Positions 35,689-45,644 of a DNA stretch of 64,000 bases are shown here, in pieces (the stretch's first letter is position 1; every line of letters starts with the position of its first letter). This stretch comes from Candidatus Cottocaccamicrobium excrementipullorum. Lineage in GTDB: Bacteria; Bacillota; Clostridia; Lachnospirales; Lachnospiraceae. Location of the stretch: assembly GCA_018713255.1 (NCBI GenBank), contig DVFL01000017.1, forward strand, positions 1-64,000, read 5' to 3'. Made by a program: the position numbers and the translations under genes. The notes beneath the pieces are model-generated. The model saw only the letters and a list, made by a program, of their open reading frames with translations. It was not told the origin of the DNA and ran no database searches.

Positions 35689-35832
35689 GGCCCAGGCATA
35701 GATTTGGGGCAAGGAAAGGAGGGACGATACAATATATAGGAAAAATTTGCGGTTTTTTGCTGAAATTGATGAATAAATGTCTGAAATTGTTGAATAGTGC
35801 ACAAAGAATACAAAGCACGTGAAAAATATTTA

Positions 35833-35861
35833 TTCACTATTTATGAATTGTGTGATATAAT
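35833..35861 (+). promoter_or_regulatory. Promoter of the glgC-glgD operon
   Basis: TTCACT (35833-35838), 17-bp spacer, TATAAT (35856-35861). The -10 is perfect and the -35 is weak, suggesting help from an activator. AAGAGGTGAT then precedes the GTG start of glgC. Confidence 0.65.
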
Positions 35862-35899
35862 GCTAATACAACAAAAATACTACAGCAAGAGGTGATAAC

Positions 35900-37174
35900 G
35901 TGATTAAAAAAGAGATGATAGCCATGCTTTTAGCTGGCGGACAGGGAAGCCGGCTTGGTGTTCTTACAGCCAAAGTGGCGAAACCTGCGGTATCATTTGG
36001 AGGAAAATACCGCATTATCGACTTTCCGCTTAGCAATTGCATTAATTCAGGCGTGGATACAGTAGGGGTTTTGACGCAGTATCAGCCATTGCGTTTAAAT
36101 GCGCATATTGGGATTGGTATTCCGTGGGATCTGGATCGAAACGTAGGAGGCGTTACGATTCTGCCGCCTTACGAGAGAAGCAAGGGCAGCGACTGGTATA
36201 CAGGAACCGCCAATGCAATATACCAGAATATGGAGTATATGGAATCTTACAATCCGGATTATGTGCTGATTTTATCCGGAGACCACATCTATAAGATGGA
36301 CTATGAGGTCATGCTGGATTACCATAAAGCAAACAATGCCGATATCACCATTGCTGCCATGCCGGTACCCATTGAAGAAGCCAGCCGTTTCGGGGTAGTG
36401 ATCACAGATGAAAACAACCGGATCACTGAGTTCGAAGAGAAGCCTGCTCATCCCAGAAGCAATCTGGCATCCATGGGAATTTATATTTTCAGCTGGCCGG
36501 TTTTAAAGGAAGCGCTGGAAACGATGAAGGACGAGCCGGGCTGCGATTTCGGAAAGCACATTATTCCTTACTGCCATGGAAAAGGGGAGAGGGTATTTGC
36601 TTACGAATACAACGGTTATTGGAAGGATGTGGGGACTTTAGGCTCCTACTGGGAAGCTAATATGGAGTTAATCGACATTATTCCAGAGTTTAATTTGTAT
36701 GAAGAATACTGGAGGATTTATACCAAGAGTGAAATCATTCCTCCCCAGTACGTTTCCGCGGAAGCGAAAATCGAAAGATGCATCATTGGTGAGGGAAGTG
36801 AAATTTACGGAGAAGTAGTAAATTCCGTAATCGGAGCCGGCGTCACCATTGAAAAGGGAGCTGTGGTTCATGATTCCATTATTATGCAGGGAACGGTAAT
36901 CGGATCCGGTGCGAAGGTCACCAAGGCCATCGTTGCAGAAGATGTAAAGGTGGGAGCCAACGCAGAACTAGGCGTAGGCGAGTATGCTCCCAGTACATAT
37001 AATCCCAAGGTATATCAGTTTGATCTGGTAACCATCGGTGAACATTCTGTGATTCCGGAGAATGTAAAGATTGGCAAGAACACAGCGATTTCAGGCATAA
37101 CCACTCCGGAGGATTATCCGGATGGATCACTGGCAAGCGGAGACTACATTGTAAAGGCAGGTGGTGCAAAATGA
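35900..37174 (+). CDS. glgC: Glucose-1-phosphate adenylyltransferase, catalytic subunit
   Basis: GlgC makes ADP-glucose from ATP and glucose 1-phosphate, the committed step of glycogen synthesis. The 424-residue protein has the nucleotide-binding loop [12 protein letters not shown] with [12 protein letters not shown], the catalytic region GDHIYKMDY, the sugar-binding [10 protein letters not shown], and a C-terminal left-handed beta-helix (about 295-424). Start is GTG. The last 4 bp overlap glgD, and in Firmicutes the two subunits form a heterotetramer. Stored glycogen fits sporulation-linked carbon reserves, and spoVG follows directly. Confidence 0.95.
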   Translation: MIKKEMIAMLLAGGQGSRLGVLTAKVAKPAVSFGGKYRIIDFPLSNCINSGVDTVGVLTQYQPLRLNAHIGIGIPWDLDRNVGGVTILPPYERSKGSDWYTGTANAIYQNMEYMESYNPDYVLILSGDHIYKMDYEVMLDYHKANNADITIAAMPVPIEEASRFGVVITDENNRITEFEEKPAHPRSNLASMGIYIFSWPVLKEALETMKDEPGCDFGKHIIPYCHGKGERVFAYEYNGYWKDVGTLGSYWEANMELIDIIPEFNLYEEYWRIYTKSEIIPPQYVSAEAKIERCIIGEGSEIYGEVVNSVIGAGVTIEKGAVVHDSIIMQGTVIGSGAKVTKAIVAEDVKVGANAELGVGEYAPSTYNPKVYQFDLVTIGEHSVIPENVKIGKNTAISGITTPEDYPDGSLASGDYIVKAGGAK

Positions 37175-38292
37175 GAGCAATCGGTATTGTATTAGCAGGC
37201 GGCAACAGCAAGAGGATGAGGGAGCTTTCCAATAAGCGGGCCATATCCGCCATGCCGGTAGCCGGAAGCTACAGAAGCATCGATTTTGCATTAAGCAATA
37301 TGACAAATTCCCATATTCAGACGGTGGCAGTATTTACTCAGTATAACTCCCGCTCGCTGAATCTTCATTTAAGCTCTTCCAAATGGTGGGATTTCGGACG
37401 TAAGCAGGGCGGGCTTTTCGTGTTTACGCCGACTATCACTGCACAGAGCAGCGACTGGTACAGAGGAACCGCAGATGCCCTGTATCAGAACCTGAATTTT
37501 TTAAAGTCCAGTCATGAGCCCTATGTTGTAATTGCGGCAGGGGACGGCGTGTACAAGCTGGACTACAATAAGGTTTTGGAGTATCACATTGAGAAGAAAG
37601 CAGACATTACGGTGGTATGCAAACGGATGCGGGAAAGGGAGGATGTTACCCGCTTCGGGTGCGTGAAGGTAAATGATGACGGCAGAATCGTGGATTTTGA
37701 AGAAAAGCCCATGGTATCTGACGCCAACACCATTTCCTGCGGTATTTATGTGATCCGCCGGCGTCAGCTTATTGAATTGATTGAGCGCTGTGCCGCAGAG
37801 GACCGGTACGACTTCGTAAAGGATATTCTGGTGCGGTATAAGAATCTGAAACGGATTTACGCTTATAAGATGGATACTTACTGGAGCAATATTGCTTCTG
37901 TAGAATCATATTACGAAACCAATATGGATTTCCTGAAGCCGGAAGTGCGGGACTACTTCTTTAAGCAGTATCCGGATGTTTATTCTAAAATCGATGATCT
38001 TCCGCCGGCGAAGTACAATCCAGGGGCTGTGGTACATAACAGCCTGATTTCCAGCGGTTCCATTATCAATGGTACAGTAGAAAATTCTGTGCTGTTTAAG
38101 AAGGTTTACATTGGAAATAACTGTGTGATTAAAAATTCTATTATTCTTAACGATGTTTATATTGGCGACAATACGGTGATTGAAAACTGCATCGTAGAGA
38201 GCAGGGATACCATCCGGGCCAACACTACCCATATTGGAACACCGGACAACATTAAGATTGTTGTGGAGAAAAACGAGAGATATACGGTTTAA
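37171..38292 (+). CDS. glgD: Glucose-1-phosphate adenylyltransferase subunit GlgD
   Basis: GlgD is the GlgC paralogue of Firmicutes and modulates or completes the ADP-glucose pyrophosphorylase. The 373-residue protein keeps the fold and the C-terminal beta-helix, but its N-terminal loop is [21 protein letters not shown], lacking the exact GlgC GxGxRL and KPAV residues. It also has [14 protein letters not shown] in place of GDHIYKMDY. These changes are typical of GlgD and go with low or no catalytic activity on its own. It starts at an ATGA overlap with glgC. Confidence 0.95.
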   Translation: MRAIGIVLAGGNSKRMRELSNKRAISAMPVAGSYRSIDFALSNMTNSHIQTVAVFTQYNSRSLNLHLSSSKWWDFGRKQGGLFVFTPTITAQSSDWYRGTADALYQNLNFLKSSHEPYVVIAAGDGVYKLDYNKVLEYHIEKKADITVVCKRMREREDVTRFGCVKVNDDGRIVDFEEKPMVSDANTISCGIYVIRRRQLIELIERCAAEDRYDFVKDILVRYKNLKRIYAYKMDTYWSNIASVESYYETNMDFLKPEVRDYFFKQYPDVYSKIDDLPPAKYNPGAVVHNSLISSGSIINGTVENSVLFKKVYIGNNCVIKNSIILNDVYIGDNTVIENCIVESRDTIRANTTHIGTPDNIKIVVEKNERYTV

Positions 38293-38328
38293 GGGACCGA
38301 AATATACAAGACGGAGGGGTTTGTAAAT

Positions 38329-38610
38329 ATGCAGATAACGGACGTTAGAGTTAGACGGATTGAGAAAGAGGGAAAGATGAAAGCCATCGTTTCCATCACA
38401 TTAGATAATGAGTTTGTAATTCATGACATTAAGGTCATTGAAGGGGAAAAGGGACTGTTTATCGCCATGCCCAGCCGGAAGGCGGCAGACGGCGAGTACC
38501 GGGATATTGCTCACCCGATTAATTCTAATACAAGGGATATGATTCAGGGAGTGATTCTGGACAAATACGAATCTACGCTGCTGGAGGCGGAAGAAGAAAC
38601 TTACGCTTGA
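38329..38610 (+). CDS. spoVG: SpoVG, RNA/DNA-binding regulator
   Basis: SpoVG is a small nucleic-acid-binding regulator of septation, sporulation and cell-envelope functions. The 93-residue protein matches the family from end to end: [13 protein letters not shown]-type core [18 protein letters not shown], and the conserved [10 protein letters not shown] and [16 protein letters not shown] precedes the ATG, 37 bp after glgD, so it may be read through from the glycogen operon as well as have its own promoter. A terminator follows. Confidence 0.96.
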   Translation: MQITDVRVRRIEKEGKMKAIVSITLDNEFVIHDIKVIEGEKGLFIAMPSRKAADGEYRDIAHPINSNTRDMIQGVILDKYESTLLEAEEETYA

Positions 38611-38633
38611 TAAGGGGAAAGAAAATCGGAGAG

Positions 38634-38690
38634 AAAGCAGTTGGAAGGCCGTTTCTAGGGCAGTCTTTCGGCTGCTTTTTTGTTTTTCTT
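38634..38690 (+). terminator. Terminator after spoVG
   Basis: AAAGCAG (38634-38640) pairs with CTGCTTT (38672-38678), with an inner ttGGAAG/CTTTCgg extension, followed by a T run and gtttttctt. Confidence 0.7.
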
Positions 38691-38722
38691 TAAAAACAAC
38701 CATTATTTATCGCCCTACTTCA

Positions 38723-38751
38723 TTGGCAAAAACCAGATTTTACTATATAAT
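38723..38751 (+). promoter_or_regulatory. Sigma-A promoter of the LytTR gene
   Basis: TTGGCA (38723-38728), 17-bp spacer, TATAAT (38746-38751), 27 bp before the start codon, which is preceded by AAAGGATGGGAG. Confidence 0.8.
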
Positions 38752-38777
38752 TTAGTAGAAAGGATGGGAGCGAGTTT

Positions 38778-39542
38778 ATGAGGGTAGCCGTATGCGATAA
38801 AGACCCCCAGGTGTTGGAACAGGTGGCAGGCTGGGTTCGGGATATGGAATTTGTGAGTCGGTGTGATACCTTTTCGCTGCTTTCAAAAATTGTGAGGGCT
38901 GTGGAATTAGGAGGGGATTATGATATCATTCTCATGGCCATCAGCTGGGGAGAAGAGCATGATGGAATTGATGCAGCCAGGCGGATCGGCCAGTTAGATG
39001 CCAGAGCCAAGATCATTTATATGAGTCAGTATACGGAAAAGTATGTGCAGGAAATTTTTCTCAGCCCAGTTAATTTAAGTGGTTTTTTGGTAAAGCCTGT
39101 AGACCGGGTGATTTTAGAGAGAAATTTACAGAAAGCCATGCTCACCAGTCAAAAGCCGAGAGACCGAAGACTGGAAATTAAATATAAAAATGCAGTTATA
39201 TCAGTCCTTTATGAGGATATTATTTATTTGGAAAGCATGGGGCATACCATCGTTATCCACACCGAGGGAAGAGATTACCAGTCTTATGACCGGCTTGAGC
39301 GGGTGCTGGCAGCTCTTCCAGAGCATTTTCTTCACTGTCATAAAAGCTATGTGGTGAATATGAATTATATTCGCACGATGGATAAGAAAAAGCTTATTTT
39401 AGTTAACGGAAAAGAGATTCCGATCAGCCGGGCGCGGGTGAATGAAAGCCGGCAGAGGTACAAGCTGTATACGGAGGAGCTTTTGCTGTCTCTGAAAAAT
39501 CGAAAAGTGAAAGAAAACAATGGCGGCGCCGGGACGAAGTAA
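38778..39542 (+). CDS. LytTR-family regulator with a receiver domain lacking the phospho-acceptor Asp
   Basis: This 254-residue protein has an N-terminal receiver domain (1-120) and a C-terminal LytTR DNA-binding domain (about 132-235, LESMGHTIVIHTEGRDYQSYD ... FLHCHKSYVVNMNYI ... EIPISRARV). In the receiver the acidic pair is present (VCDKDPQ) and the final lysine is in LVKPVDR, but the expected LMDI strand reads IILMAISW, with alanine at the phosphorylation site. The paralogue at 51316 has LMDIEW there. It should therefore not be controlled by Asp phosphorylation. It is monocistronic with no kinase gene beside it. Confidence 0.85.
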   Translation: MRVAVCDKDPQVLEQVAGWVRDMEFVSRCDTFSLLSKIVRAVELGGDYDIILMAISWGEEHDGIDAARRIGQLDARAKIIYMSQYTEKYVQEIFLSPVNLSGFLVKPVDRVILERNLQKAMLTSQKPRDRRLEIKYKNAVISVLYEDIIYLESMGHTIVIHTEGRDYQSYDRLERVLAALPEHFLHCHKSYVVNMNYIRTMDKKKLILVNGKEIPISRARVNESRQRYKLYTEELLLSLKNRKVKENNGGAGTK

Positions 39543-39560
39543 AGGTCCCGGCGCCGTTTC
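39524..39560 (+). terminator. Terminator enclosing the LytTR stop codon
   Basis: CGGCGCCGGGAC (39524-39535) and GTCCCGGCGCCG (39545-39556) form a perfect 12-bp stem; the TAA stop is in the loop. Only a short T run (ttt) follows. Its position between convergent genes suits both. Confidence 0.75.
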
Positions 39561-39580
39561 CGGCATAAAGGCTTTAAAGG

Positions 39581-40987
39581 CTACAGTCGTTCAAGAATGC
39601 TTCTGGCTACGCTGAGGCCGTTGGCAGAGGCCTGCTGAAGTCCGCGGGTTACTGAGGCTCCGTCGCCAATGGCCCTCAGACCGTGGATATTCGTTTCAAA
39701 GTGCTGGTCCACCACTACTTTGTTGGAATAAAATTTTACTTCCACCCCATAAAGGAGAGTTTCATCGCTGGCGATTCCAGGAGTTACTTTGTCCAGAGCA
39801 AGGATCATTTCTTTGATATCCACCATAATTCTGTGGGGGAACACCAGAGAAAGATCTCCAGGAACGGCATCTTTTAAGGTGGGAATCAGATTATTCCGGC
39901 ATAACCTGGCCTCTGTGGTGCGCCGCCCTCTCTGGAAATCACCGAAGGTCTGCACCAGAATTTTTCCATCGCAGAGCATATTGCTTAACTGAGCGATATG
40001 TTTGCCGTATTCAATAGGCGTTTTAAATGGTTTGGTGAAGTTCTTGGAGACCAGCAGAGCGAAGTTGGTGTTTTCCGTTTTAAATTCTTTGGATTTATAG
40101 GCGTGGCCGTTAACCACTGCAAGGCCGTTTTCATAGTATTCCGTAGCGACTTCTCCGGAGGGATTGGTGCAGAAGGTGCGGACTTTGTCATCGAAGGTAG
40201 GGGTGTAGTACACCAGTTTTGCCTCATAGAGATTCCGGTTTAAGAATTCCATTACTTCATTGCGGACTTCCACCCGTACGCCGATGTCCACCGTGCCCAC
40301 CTGGGTTTCAATGCCGTGCCGGCTGCAGAGATGGGAGAACCAGTCGGAGCCTTCCCGCCCAATGGCGGACACAATTTCGGGAGCGTAATAGGTCTGGCCG
40401 TCCTGGGTAATGACGCCCTTCGCCTGATTTTCCTCAATCACAATGTCCTCCACCATGGTGTTGAAGAGAAGAGATACGTTATGGTTCTGCAGATACTCCT
40501 GAAAACGGGTGTAGATCTTATATCCTTCTTCTGTTCCCAAATGCCGGATGGGGCATTCAATCAGCTTTAAATTGGCGCCGATGGCTTTGCGGCGGATTTC
40601 CTGGATCTCTCGTTGTTTGTTGATGCCGTACACATGGGTGTCAGCCCCGAATTTCAGATAAATGTCGTCAGATTCCTGAATCAGTTTTTTTGCTTGGTCA
40701 TAGCCTAGAATTTCCGGCAGATTTCCGCCTACATCAGGAGAAAGAGATAGTTTGCCGTCGGAGAAGGCTCCGGCGCCGGCGAAACCGGTGGTAATGGAAC
40801 AAGGCTTGCAGCCTACGCAGACTTTGGTGGTTCGCTTAGGGCATACTCGTTTTTCAATCGGTCGTCCCTTTTCAATCATCAGAATCTTAAGGTCCGGACG
40901 ATGCTGAATCAGCTCATAAGCGCAGAAAATGCCGGAAGGACCTGCTCCAATAATAATTACGTCATAAGCTTTAGAAGAATTTGTCAT
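39581..40987 (-). CDS. FAD-dependent oxidoreductase (COG2509-type)
   Basis: This 468-residue flavoprotein begins with an FAD-binding Rossmann motif, VIIIGAGPSGIFCAYEL, and ends with a second FAD contact, IHGLRAIGDGASVTRGLQQA. Between them lies a cysteine-rich stretch (KRVCPKRTTKVCVGCKPCSI), common in this clostridial family, that may bind metal or be redox active, followed by the glycine-rich GFAGAGAFSDGK. The substrate is not known; annotations often say geranylgeranyl reductase-like or FAD-dependent dehydrogenase. AAAGGAGGCACC precedes the ATG. It is alone on the minus strand. Confidence 0.88.
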   Translation of the reverse strand: MTNSSKAYDVIIIGAGPSGIFCAYELIQHRPDLKILMIEKGRPIEKRVCPKRTTKVCVGCKPCSITTGFAGAGAFSDGKLSLSPDVGGNLPEILGYDQAKKLIQESDDIYLKFGADTHVYGINKQREIQEIRRKAIGANLKLIECPIRHLGTEEGYKIYTRFQEYLQNHNVSLLFNTMVEDIVIEENQAKGVITQDGQTYYAPEIVSAIGREGSDWFSHLCSRHGIETQVGTVDIGVRVEVRNEVMEFLNRNLYEAKLVYYTPTFDDKVRTFCTNPSGEVATEYYENGLAVVNGHAYKSKEFKTENTNFALLVSKNFTKPFKTPIEYGKHIAQLSNMLCDGKILVQTFGDFQRGRRTTEARLCRNNLIPTLKDAVPGDLSLVFPHRIMVDIKEMILALDKVTPGIASDETLLYGVEVKFYSNKVVVDQHFETNIHGLRAIGDGASVTRGLQQASANGLSVARSILERL

Positions 40988-41113
40988 GGTGCCTCCTTTT
41001 CTTCATGCACTGCAATATACCAACAAGGAATTTTATCATATTCTGCCGAAGAAGACAACTGGCCCTGCAGGCTGGAACGACAGGCAGAATCAGAGGACTG
41101 GGAAAAATTTCAT

Positions 41114-41142
41114 TTGCTTTTTCCAGGAGAGACAATTATAAT
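41114..41142 (+). promoter_or_regulatory. Sigma-A promoter of the pth-mfd operon
   Basis: TTGCTT (41114-41119), 17-bp spacer, TATAAT (41137-41142). Predicted transcription begins about 10 nt before the leader hairpin. Confidence 0.7.
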
Positions 41143-41158
41143 GTAAGCTGCAACCTTA

Positions 41159-41179
41159 CCCGGCATCCATGATGCCGGG
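41159..41179 (+). promoter_or_regulatory. Short GC-rich leader hairpin before pth
   Basis: CCCGGCATC-cat-GATGCCGGG is a perfect 9-bp stem with a 3-nt loop near the predicted 5' end of the transcript. It lacks a real T run (gtttctg), so it is more likely a 5' stabiliser or weak attenuator than a terminator. Confidence 0.5.
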
Positions 41180-41220
41180 CGTTTCTGCTGGAAAAAATAA
41201 TGAGCCAGGGAGAAAAGAAA

Positions 41221-41793
41221 ATGTATATTATCGCAGGATTGGGAAACCCCAGTAAAGAATATGAATATACCCGGCATAACGCAGGCTTTGATGCAGTAGA
41301 TCGGTTGGCATCGAAGCTGGGAACGGAACTTACAGAGAGAAAACACAGAGCTCTTTGCGGAAGAGCTTTGATCGGGGGCGAAAAAGTACTGCTGATGAAG
41401 CCTCAGACTTTTATGAATCTCAGCGGTGAAAGCATTGGTCAGGCGGCGGATTTCTATAAAGTGGATCCCCAGCATATAATCATTTTGTATGATGACATCA
41501 GCCTTGAGGTAGGTCAGCTTCGGATCAGAACAAAAGGAAGCGCCGGAGGACACAACGGCATTAAAAATATTATTGCACATCTGGGAACTCAGGATTTCCC
41601 CAGAATTAAAATCGGCGTAGGAGCAAAGCCTGATCGGATGGATCTGGCGGATTATGTGCTGAGCCGTTTTTCCCAGACAGACCGCAGGGTGATGGAAGAT
41701 GCTTTTGAGGAAGCAGCAGAAGCCGCTCAAATGCTGATTATGGAGGGCCCAGATGCTGCCATGAATCGCTATAACGGAAAGAAGGGGCTTTAA
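41221..41793 (+). CDS. pth: Peptidyl-tRNA hydrolase
   Basis: Pth frees tRNA from peptidyl-tRNA released by stalled ribosomes. The 190-residue protein has the family motifs YIIAGLGNPSKEYEYTRHNAGF (with the catalytic His in RHNAGF), LMKPQTFMNLSGES, ILYDDISLEVGQLRI and GSAGGHNGIKNII. I chose the ATG at 41221, behind GGGAGAAAAG; the in-frame ATG at 41200 is in the leader just after the hairpin. It is followed 20 bp later by mfd, an order common in Firmicutes. Confidence 0.95.
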   Translation: MYIIAGLGNPSKEYEYTRHNAGFDAVDRLASKLGTELTERKHRALCGRALIGGEKVLLMKPQTFMNLSGESIGQAADFYKVDPQHIIILYDDISLEVGQLRIRTKGSAGGHNGIKNIIAHLGTQDFPRIKIGVGAKPDRMDLADYVLSRFSQTDRRVMEDAFEEAAEAAQMLIMEGPDAAMNRYNGKKGL

Positions 41794-41813
41794 ACAGGAA
41801 GGATGGGAGGAAA

Positions 41814-44800
41814 TTGGCGGATAAACAGGAATCAGGAATAAAAAATCCATTGATGGAGCTGAAGGAATATGAGGATCTGACGCAGGCGCTTCTTCAGAAG
41901 AAAGGGCCTCTCCAGGCGACCGGAACTCTGGATTCCCAGAAGGTACACTTGATGAATCATTTGGGAAAGGATTATTCCTGGAAGCTGGTGGTAACTTATG
42001 ATGAAACCAGGGCTCGGGAAATTTATGAGGATTATGGGAATTATACCAAGCAGGTTTGGCTGTATCCGGCGAAAGACCTGCTTTTTTATGCTGCAGATAT
42101 TCATGGAAACCTTATTGCCAAGCAGCGGATTCAGGTCATTAAGGCGCTGATGGAGGAAAACGGCGGAGTAGTCGTTACTACCCTGGATGGTCTGATGGAT
42201 CATCTGCTTCCCTTAAAACAGCTGGAAGAGCAAATTGTCTGGGTCGAATGCGGTCAGCAGCTGGACCTGGGAAAATTCAAGGACCAGCTGGTGAGGATGG
42301 GATATGAACGGACTCCCCAGGTGGACGCCATGGGGCAGTTTTCCATTCGAGGCGGGATCGTGGATGTATTTCCCCTCACGGAGGAATTCCCTCTTCGAAT
42401 CGAGCTGTGGGACGATGAGGTGGACTCCATTCGAAGCTTTGATCTGGAGAGCCAGCGCTCAATAGAACAGCTGGAATCCGTTAGAATTTATCCGGCGGTG
42501 GAAGCGGTGCTTACTGAAGAACAGATACAGGAAGGAATCCAAAGGCTGAGAGAGGACAGCGCCGCCAGTCAGGAGATCTTCCGGAAAAACGGAAAGATCG
42601 AAGAAGGCCACCGAATTTTTTCTCTTATTCAGGAATTTACAGAAGGCCTGGAGGAGGGCTGGCAGGCTGGGAATCTGGACGCGTATTTGAACTATTTTTG
42701 CTCTGAGACGGTATCGTTTATTGAGTATTTCCCGGAAGGCACGTTGTTTTTCCTGGATGAGCCCCTGCGGCTTCAGGAAAAGGGAGAGGCAGTAGAAACG
42801 GAATTCCGTGAGAGTATGAGCCAGAGGCTGGAAAAGGGATATCTTTTAGGGGGACAAAGGGATCTTCTTGATTCGGCGAAGACGGTGCTGGCCAAGCTGC
42901 AGAAGAACAGGACGCTGTACCTGACCGGTCTTGACCAGCGGCTTCCCGGCTTTACCGTAAATCATAAATTTGCTTTTGCCGTAAAAAATGTGAACTCTTA
43001 TCAAAACAGTTTTGATCTCTTAATTAAGGATCTTACCACTTGGAAAAAAGAAGGGTACCGGGTGGTGCTGCTTACAGCGTCCCGCACCAGGGCAGGCCGT
43101 CTGGCAGGAGATCTGCGGGATTACGATCTGCGGGCTTACAGCATAGATGGGGAAGAAGGGGAGGAATCTTTGGCATCCCAGGCGGAGGCCCGGGTGCTTC
43201 CCGGACAGATTCTGGTGGCTTATGGAAATCTTCACCGTGGATTTGAATACCCAATGCTTAAGCTGGTGGTGATTACCGAAGGCGACATGTTCGGAGGAGA
43301 AAAGAAGCGGCGGAGAAAGAAAAAGCCTTCTTATGAGGGGACCAAAATTGCCAGCTTCTCCGAACTTTCAGTGGGAGATTATGTGGTTCATGAGGATCAT
43401 GGACTGGGTATCTATCGGGGGATTGAAAAAATTCAGAGAGATCGGGTGACGAAGGATTATCTTAAAGTGGAATACGGAGACGGAGGAAATCTGTATATTC
43501 CCGCCACCCGTCTGGATCGAATCCAGAAATACGCAGGCTCCCAGGCTGCTGCGCCTAAACTCAGCAAGCTTGGCGGCACAGAATGGAAGAAGACCAAGAC
43601 TAAGGTAAAAAAAGAAGTCCAGCAGATTGCCAGGGAGCTGGTAGAGCTTTATGCCGCCAGGCAGGCGGCCTCCGGCTATCAATATGGTCCAGATACCATA
43701 TGGCAGAAGGAGTTTGAAGAGCTGTTTCCTTATGAAGAGACGGAAGACCAGCTGGAGGCTATTGAAGCGGCGAAAGCAGATATGGAAAGCGGAAAGGTTA
43801 TGGACCGGCTGGTGTGCGGCGATGTGGGGTACGGCAAGACGGAGGTGGCTCTTCGGGTGGCCTTTAAGGCGGTGCAGGAAAGCCGTCAAGTGGTCTACCT
43901 GGTTCCCACCACGATTTTGGCTCAGCAGCACTATAATACCTTTGTTCAGCGAATGAAGGATTTCCCTGTACGGGTGGAGCTTTTGTCCCGGTTCAGGACG
44001 CCTGCCCAGCAGAAAGCTGCCCTTGAGGGGCTGCGCAAAGGCCTGGTGGATATTGTTATCGGCACCCATCGGGTGCTGTCTAAGGATGTGGAGTTTAAAA
44101 ATCTGGGACTGCTGATCATTGATGAGGAACAGCGCTTCGGTGTTACGCATAAGGAAAAGATCAAAAAACTGAAGGAAAACGTGGATGTGCTTACCCTCAC
44201 TGCCACGCCGATTCCCAGGACCCTGCATATGAGTCTGGTGGGAATACGGGACATGAGCGTTTTGGAAGAGCCCCCTGTAGACCGGCTGCCCATTCAGACG
44301 TATGTGATGGAATATAACGAAGAGATGGTGCGGGAAGCAATTCAGAGAGAACTTTCCCGGAACGGACAGGTGTATTACGTCTATAATCGGGTGAACGATA
44401 TTGATGAGCTGGCTGCCAGAATCCAGAAACTGGTGCCGGAGGCGGTGGTTACCTTTGCCCACGGGCAGATGAGCGAACGGCAGCTGGAAAGAATTATGTC
44501 GGATTTTGTGAACGGTGAGATCGATGTGCTGGTGTCTACCACCATCATTGAGACAGGTCTGGACATTCCTAACGCCAATACCATGATTATTCATGACGCC
44601 GATAAAATGGGGCTGGCTCAGCTGTATCAGCTGAGAGGACGGGTGGGGCGGTCAAGCCGAACCTCCTATGCCTTTTTAATGTATAAGCGGGATAAAATCC
44701 TTAAAGAAGAGGCGGAAAAACGACTTCAGGCAATTCGGGAGTTTACTGAGCTGGGATCAGGAATTAAGATTGCCATGCGGGACCTGGAAATCCGGGGCGC

Positions 44801-45443
44801 AGGCAACGTGCTGGGAGCAGAGCAGCACGGACACATGGATGCGGTGGGATATGATTTGTACTGCAAGCTTCTCAATCAGGCCGTGCTGGCTCTAAAAGGA
44901 CAGGAAGATCAGGATAAGGATGAATTTGAAACGGCGGTGGAGTGGGATATTGACGCTTACATCCCGGCAAATTATATTAAGAATGAATATCAGAAGCTGG
45001 ATATTTATAAACGAGTTTCCGCTATTGAAAACGAAGAGGAAGAGTTGGATATGCGGGATGAGCTGATTGACCGGTTCGGAGATATTCCCAGGCCGGTGGA
45101 GAACCTTTTGACCATTGCTGCTGTGAAATCCATGGCGCATCAGGTTTATGTGACGGAAGTTTCCGTGGGGCGTCAGGAGTTTAAGCTTACCTTGTATCCT
45201 AAAGCAAAACTAGATCCGGCAGGGCTTTCTTCGGTGGCAGAAAAATATAGAGGAGCCTTAACTTTGGTGCCGGGGGAAGCGCCGGCTTTGGTGTATCGGG
45301 AGCGGAAAAAGAATGTTTCCGGGCCGCCGGTGATTGACCAGATAAAAGAGGTGCTGAAGGCTCTTTATCCCTTCACCGATGAGGCTAAGGCCCTTGGAGA
45401 AAAAGTGAAAAAGAAAGAGAAAATATCTGAGCAGCTTGTGTAA
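41814..45443 (+). CDS. mfd: Transcription-repair coupling factor
   Basis: Mfd removes RNA polymerase stalled at DNA damage and recruits UvrA. The 1209-residue protein has all domains in order. The UvrB-like N-terminal region includes [16 protein letters not shown]. The CarD-like RNA polymerase-interaction domain is near 520-590 ([20 protein letters not shown]). The RecG-like helicase has Walker [12 protein letters not shown], the DEEQ box [11 protein letters not shown], and [13 protein letters not shown]. The TRCF C-terminal domain covers about 1020-1130. The start is TTG at 41814 behind GGGAGGAAA; no suitable ATG is near. Full length. Confidence 0.97.
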   Translation: MADKQESGIKNPLMELKEYEDLTQALLQKKGPLQATGTLDSQKVHLMNHLGKDYSWKLVVTYDETRAREIYEDYGNYTKQVWLYPAKDLLFYAADIHGNLIAKQRIQVIKALMEENGGVVVTTLDGLMDHLLPLKQLEEQIVWVECGQQLDLGKFKDQLVRMGYERTPQVDAMGQFSIRGGIVDVFPLTEEFPLRIELWDDEVDSIRSFDLESQRSIEQLESVRIYPAVEAVLTEEQIQEGIQRLREDSAASQEIFRKNGKIEEGHRIFSLIQEFTEGLEEGWQAGNLDAYLNYFCSETVSFIEYFPEGTLFFLDEPLRLQEKGEAVETEFRESMSQRLEKGYLLGGQRDLLDSAKTVLAKLQKNRTLYLTGLDQRLPGFTVNHKFAFAVKNVNSYQNSFDLLIKDLTTWKKEGYRVVLLTASRTRAGRLAGDLRDYDLRAYSIDGEEGEESLASQAEARVLPGQILVAYGNLHRGFEYPMLKLVVITEGDMFGGEKKRRRKKKPSYEGTKIASFSELSVGDYVVHEDHGLGIYRGIEKIQRDRVTKDYLKVEYGDGGNLYIPATRLDRIQKYAGSQAAAPKLSKLGGTEWKKTKTKVKKEVQQIARELVELYAARQAASGYQYGPDTIWQKEFEELFPYEETEDQLEAIEAAKADMESGKVMDRLVCGDVGYGKTEVALRVAFKAVQESRQVVYLVPTTILAQQHYNTFVQRMKDFPVRVELLSRFRTPAQQKAALEGLRKGLVDIVIGTHRVLSKDVEFKNLGLLIIDEEQRFGVTHKEKIKKLKENVDVLTLTATPIPRTLHMSLVGIRDMSVLEEPPVDRLPIQTYVMEYNEEMVREAIQRELSRNGQVYYVYNRVNDIDELAARIQKLVPEAVVTFAHGQMSERQLERIMSDFVNGEIDVLVSTTIIETGLDIPNANTMIIHDADKMGLAQLYQLRGRVGRSSRTSYAFLMYKRDKILKEEAEKRLQAIREFTELGSGIKIAMRDLEIRGAGNVLGAEQHGHMDAVGYDLYCKLLNQAVLALKGQEDQDKDEFETAVEWDIDAYIPANYIKNEYQKLDIYKRVSAIENEEEELDMRDELIDRFGDIPRPVENLLTIAAVKSMAHQVYVTEVSVGRQEFKLTLYPKAKLDPAGLSSVAEKYRGALTLVPGEAPALVYRERKKNVSGPPVIDQIKEVLKALYPFTDEAKALGEKVKKKEKISEQLV

Positions 45444-45555
45444 GTTGACGGAGAAAAAAGAGAAGAGCAAATTCTTTGTAAAGTTTGTATAAAACCAAGT
45501 ACAAAGGACTTGCTTTTTTCTATGGTTTTAGTATGATAAAAACAGAGAAATTCAT

Positions 45556-45584
45556 TTGACTTTCTCCCTGCCGGGGAGTATAAT
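45556..45584 (+). promoter_or_regulatory. Sigma-A promoter of adhE
   Basis: TTGACT (45556-45561), 17-bp spacer with a GC-rich hairpin-like middle (ctccctgccggggag), TATAAT (45579-45584). Close to consensus, fitting high expression. Confidence 0.82.
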
Positions 45585-45588
45585 GACT

Positions 45589-45629
45589 TTGTTAAATAAA
45601 TAACGTTAATTTAATAACGAATTTTAACA
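45589..45629. promoter_or_regulatory. Rex-like operator region downstream of the adhE -10
   Basis: TTGTTAAATAAATAACG starts 5 bp after the -10 and partly fits the Rex consensus TTGTTAAnnnnTTAACAA: the left half is exact, the right half is partial. TGTTAAA (45590-45596) and TTTAACA (45623-45629) also form a wider inverted repeat. Rex senses NADH/NAD and controls adhE in many Clostridia. Assignment is inferred from motif and target. Confidence 0.45.
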
Positions 45630-45644
45630 GGAGGATGATAAGAG

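Noticed and set aside
35592-35720. T-box leader in front of asnS
   Set aside because: No AGGGTGGNACCGCG-like antiterminator sequence and only about 70 nt between promoter and start codon.
43368-44594. 408-codon frame on the minus strand
   Set aside because: Lies wholly inside mfd on the opposite strand; the sequence is His- and Leu-rich shadow translation with no motifs or ribosome binding site.
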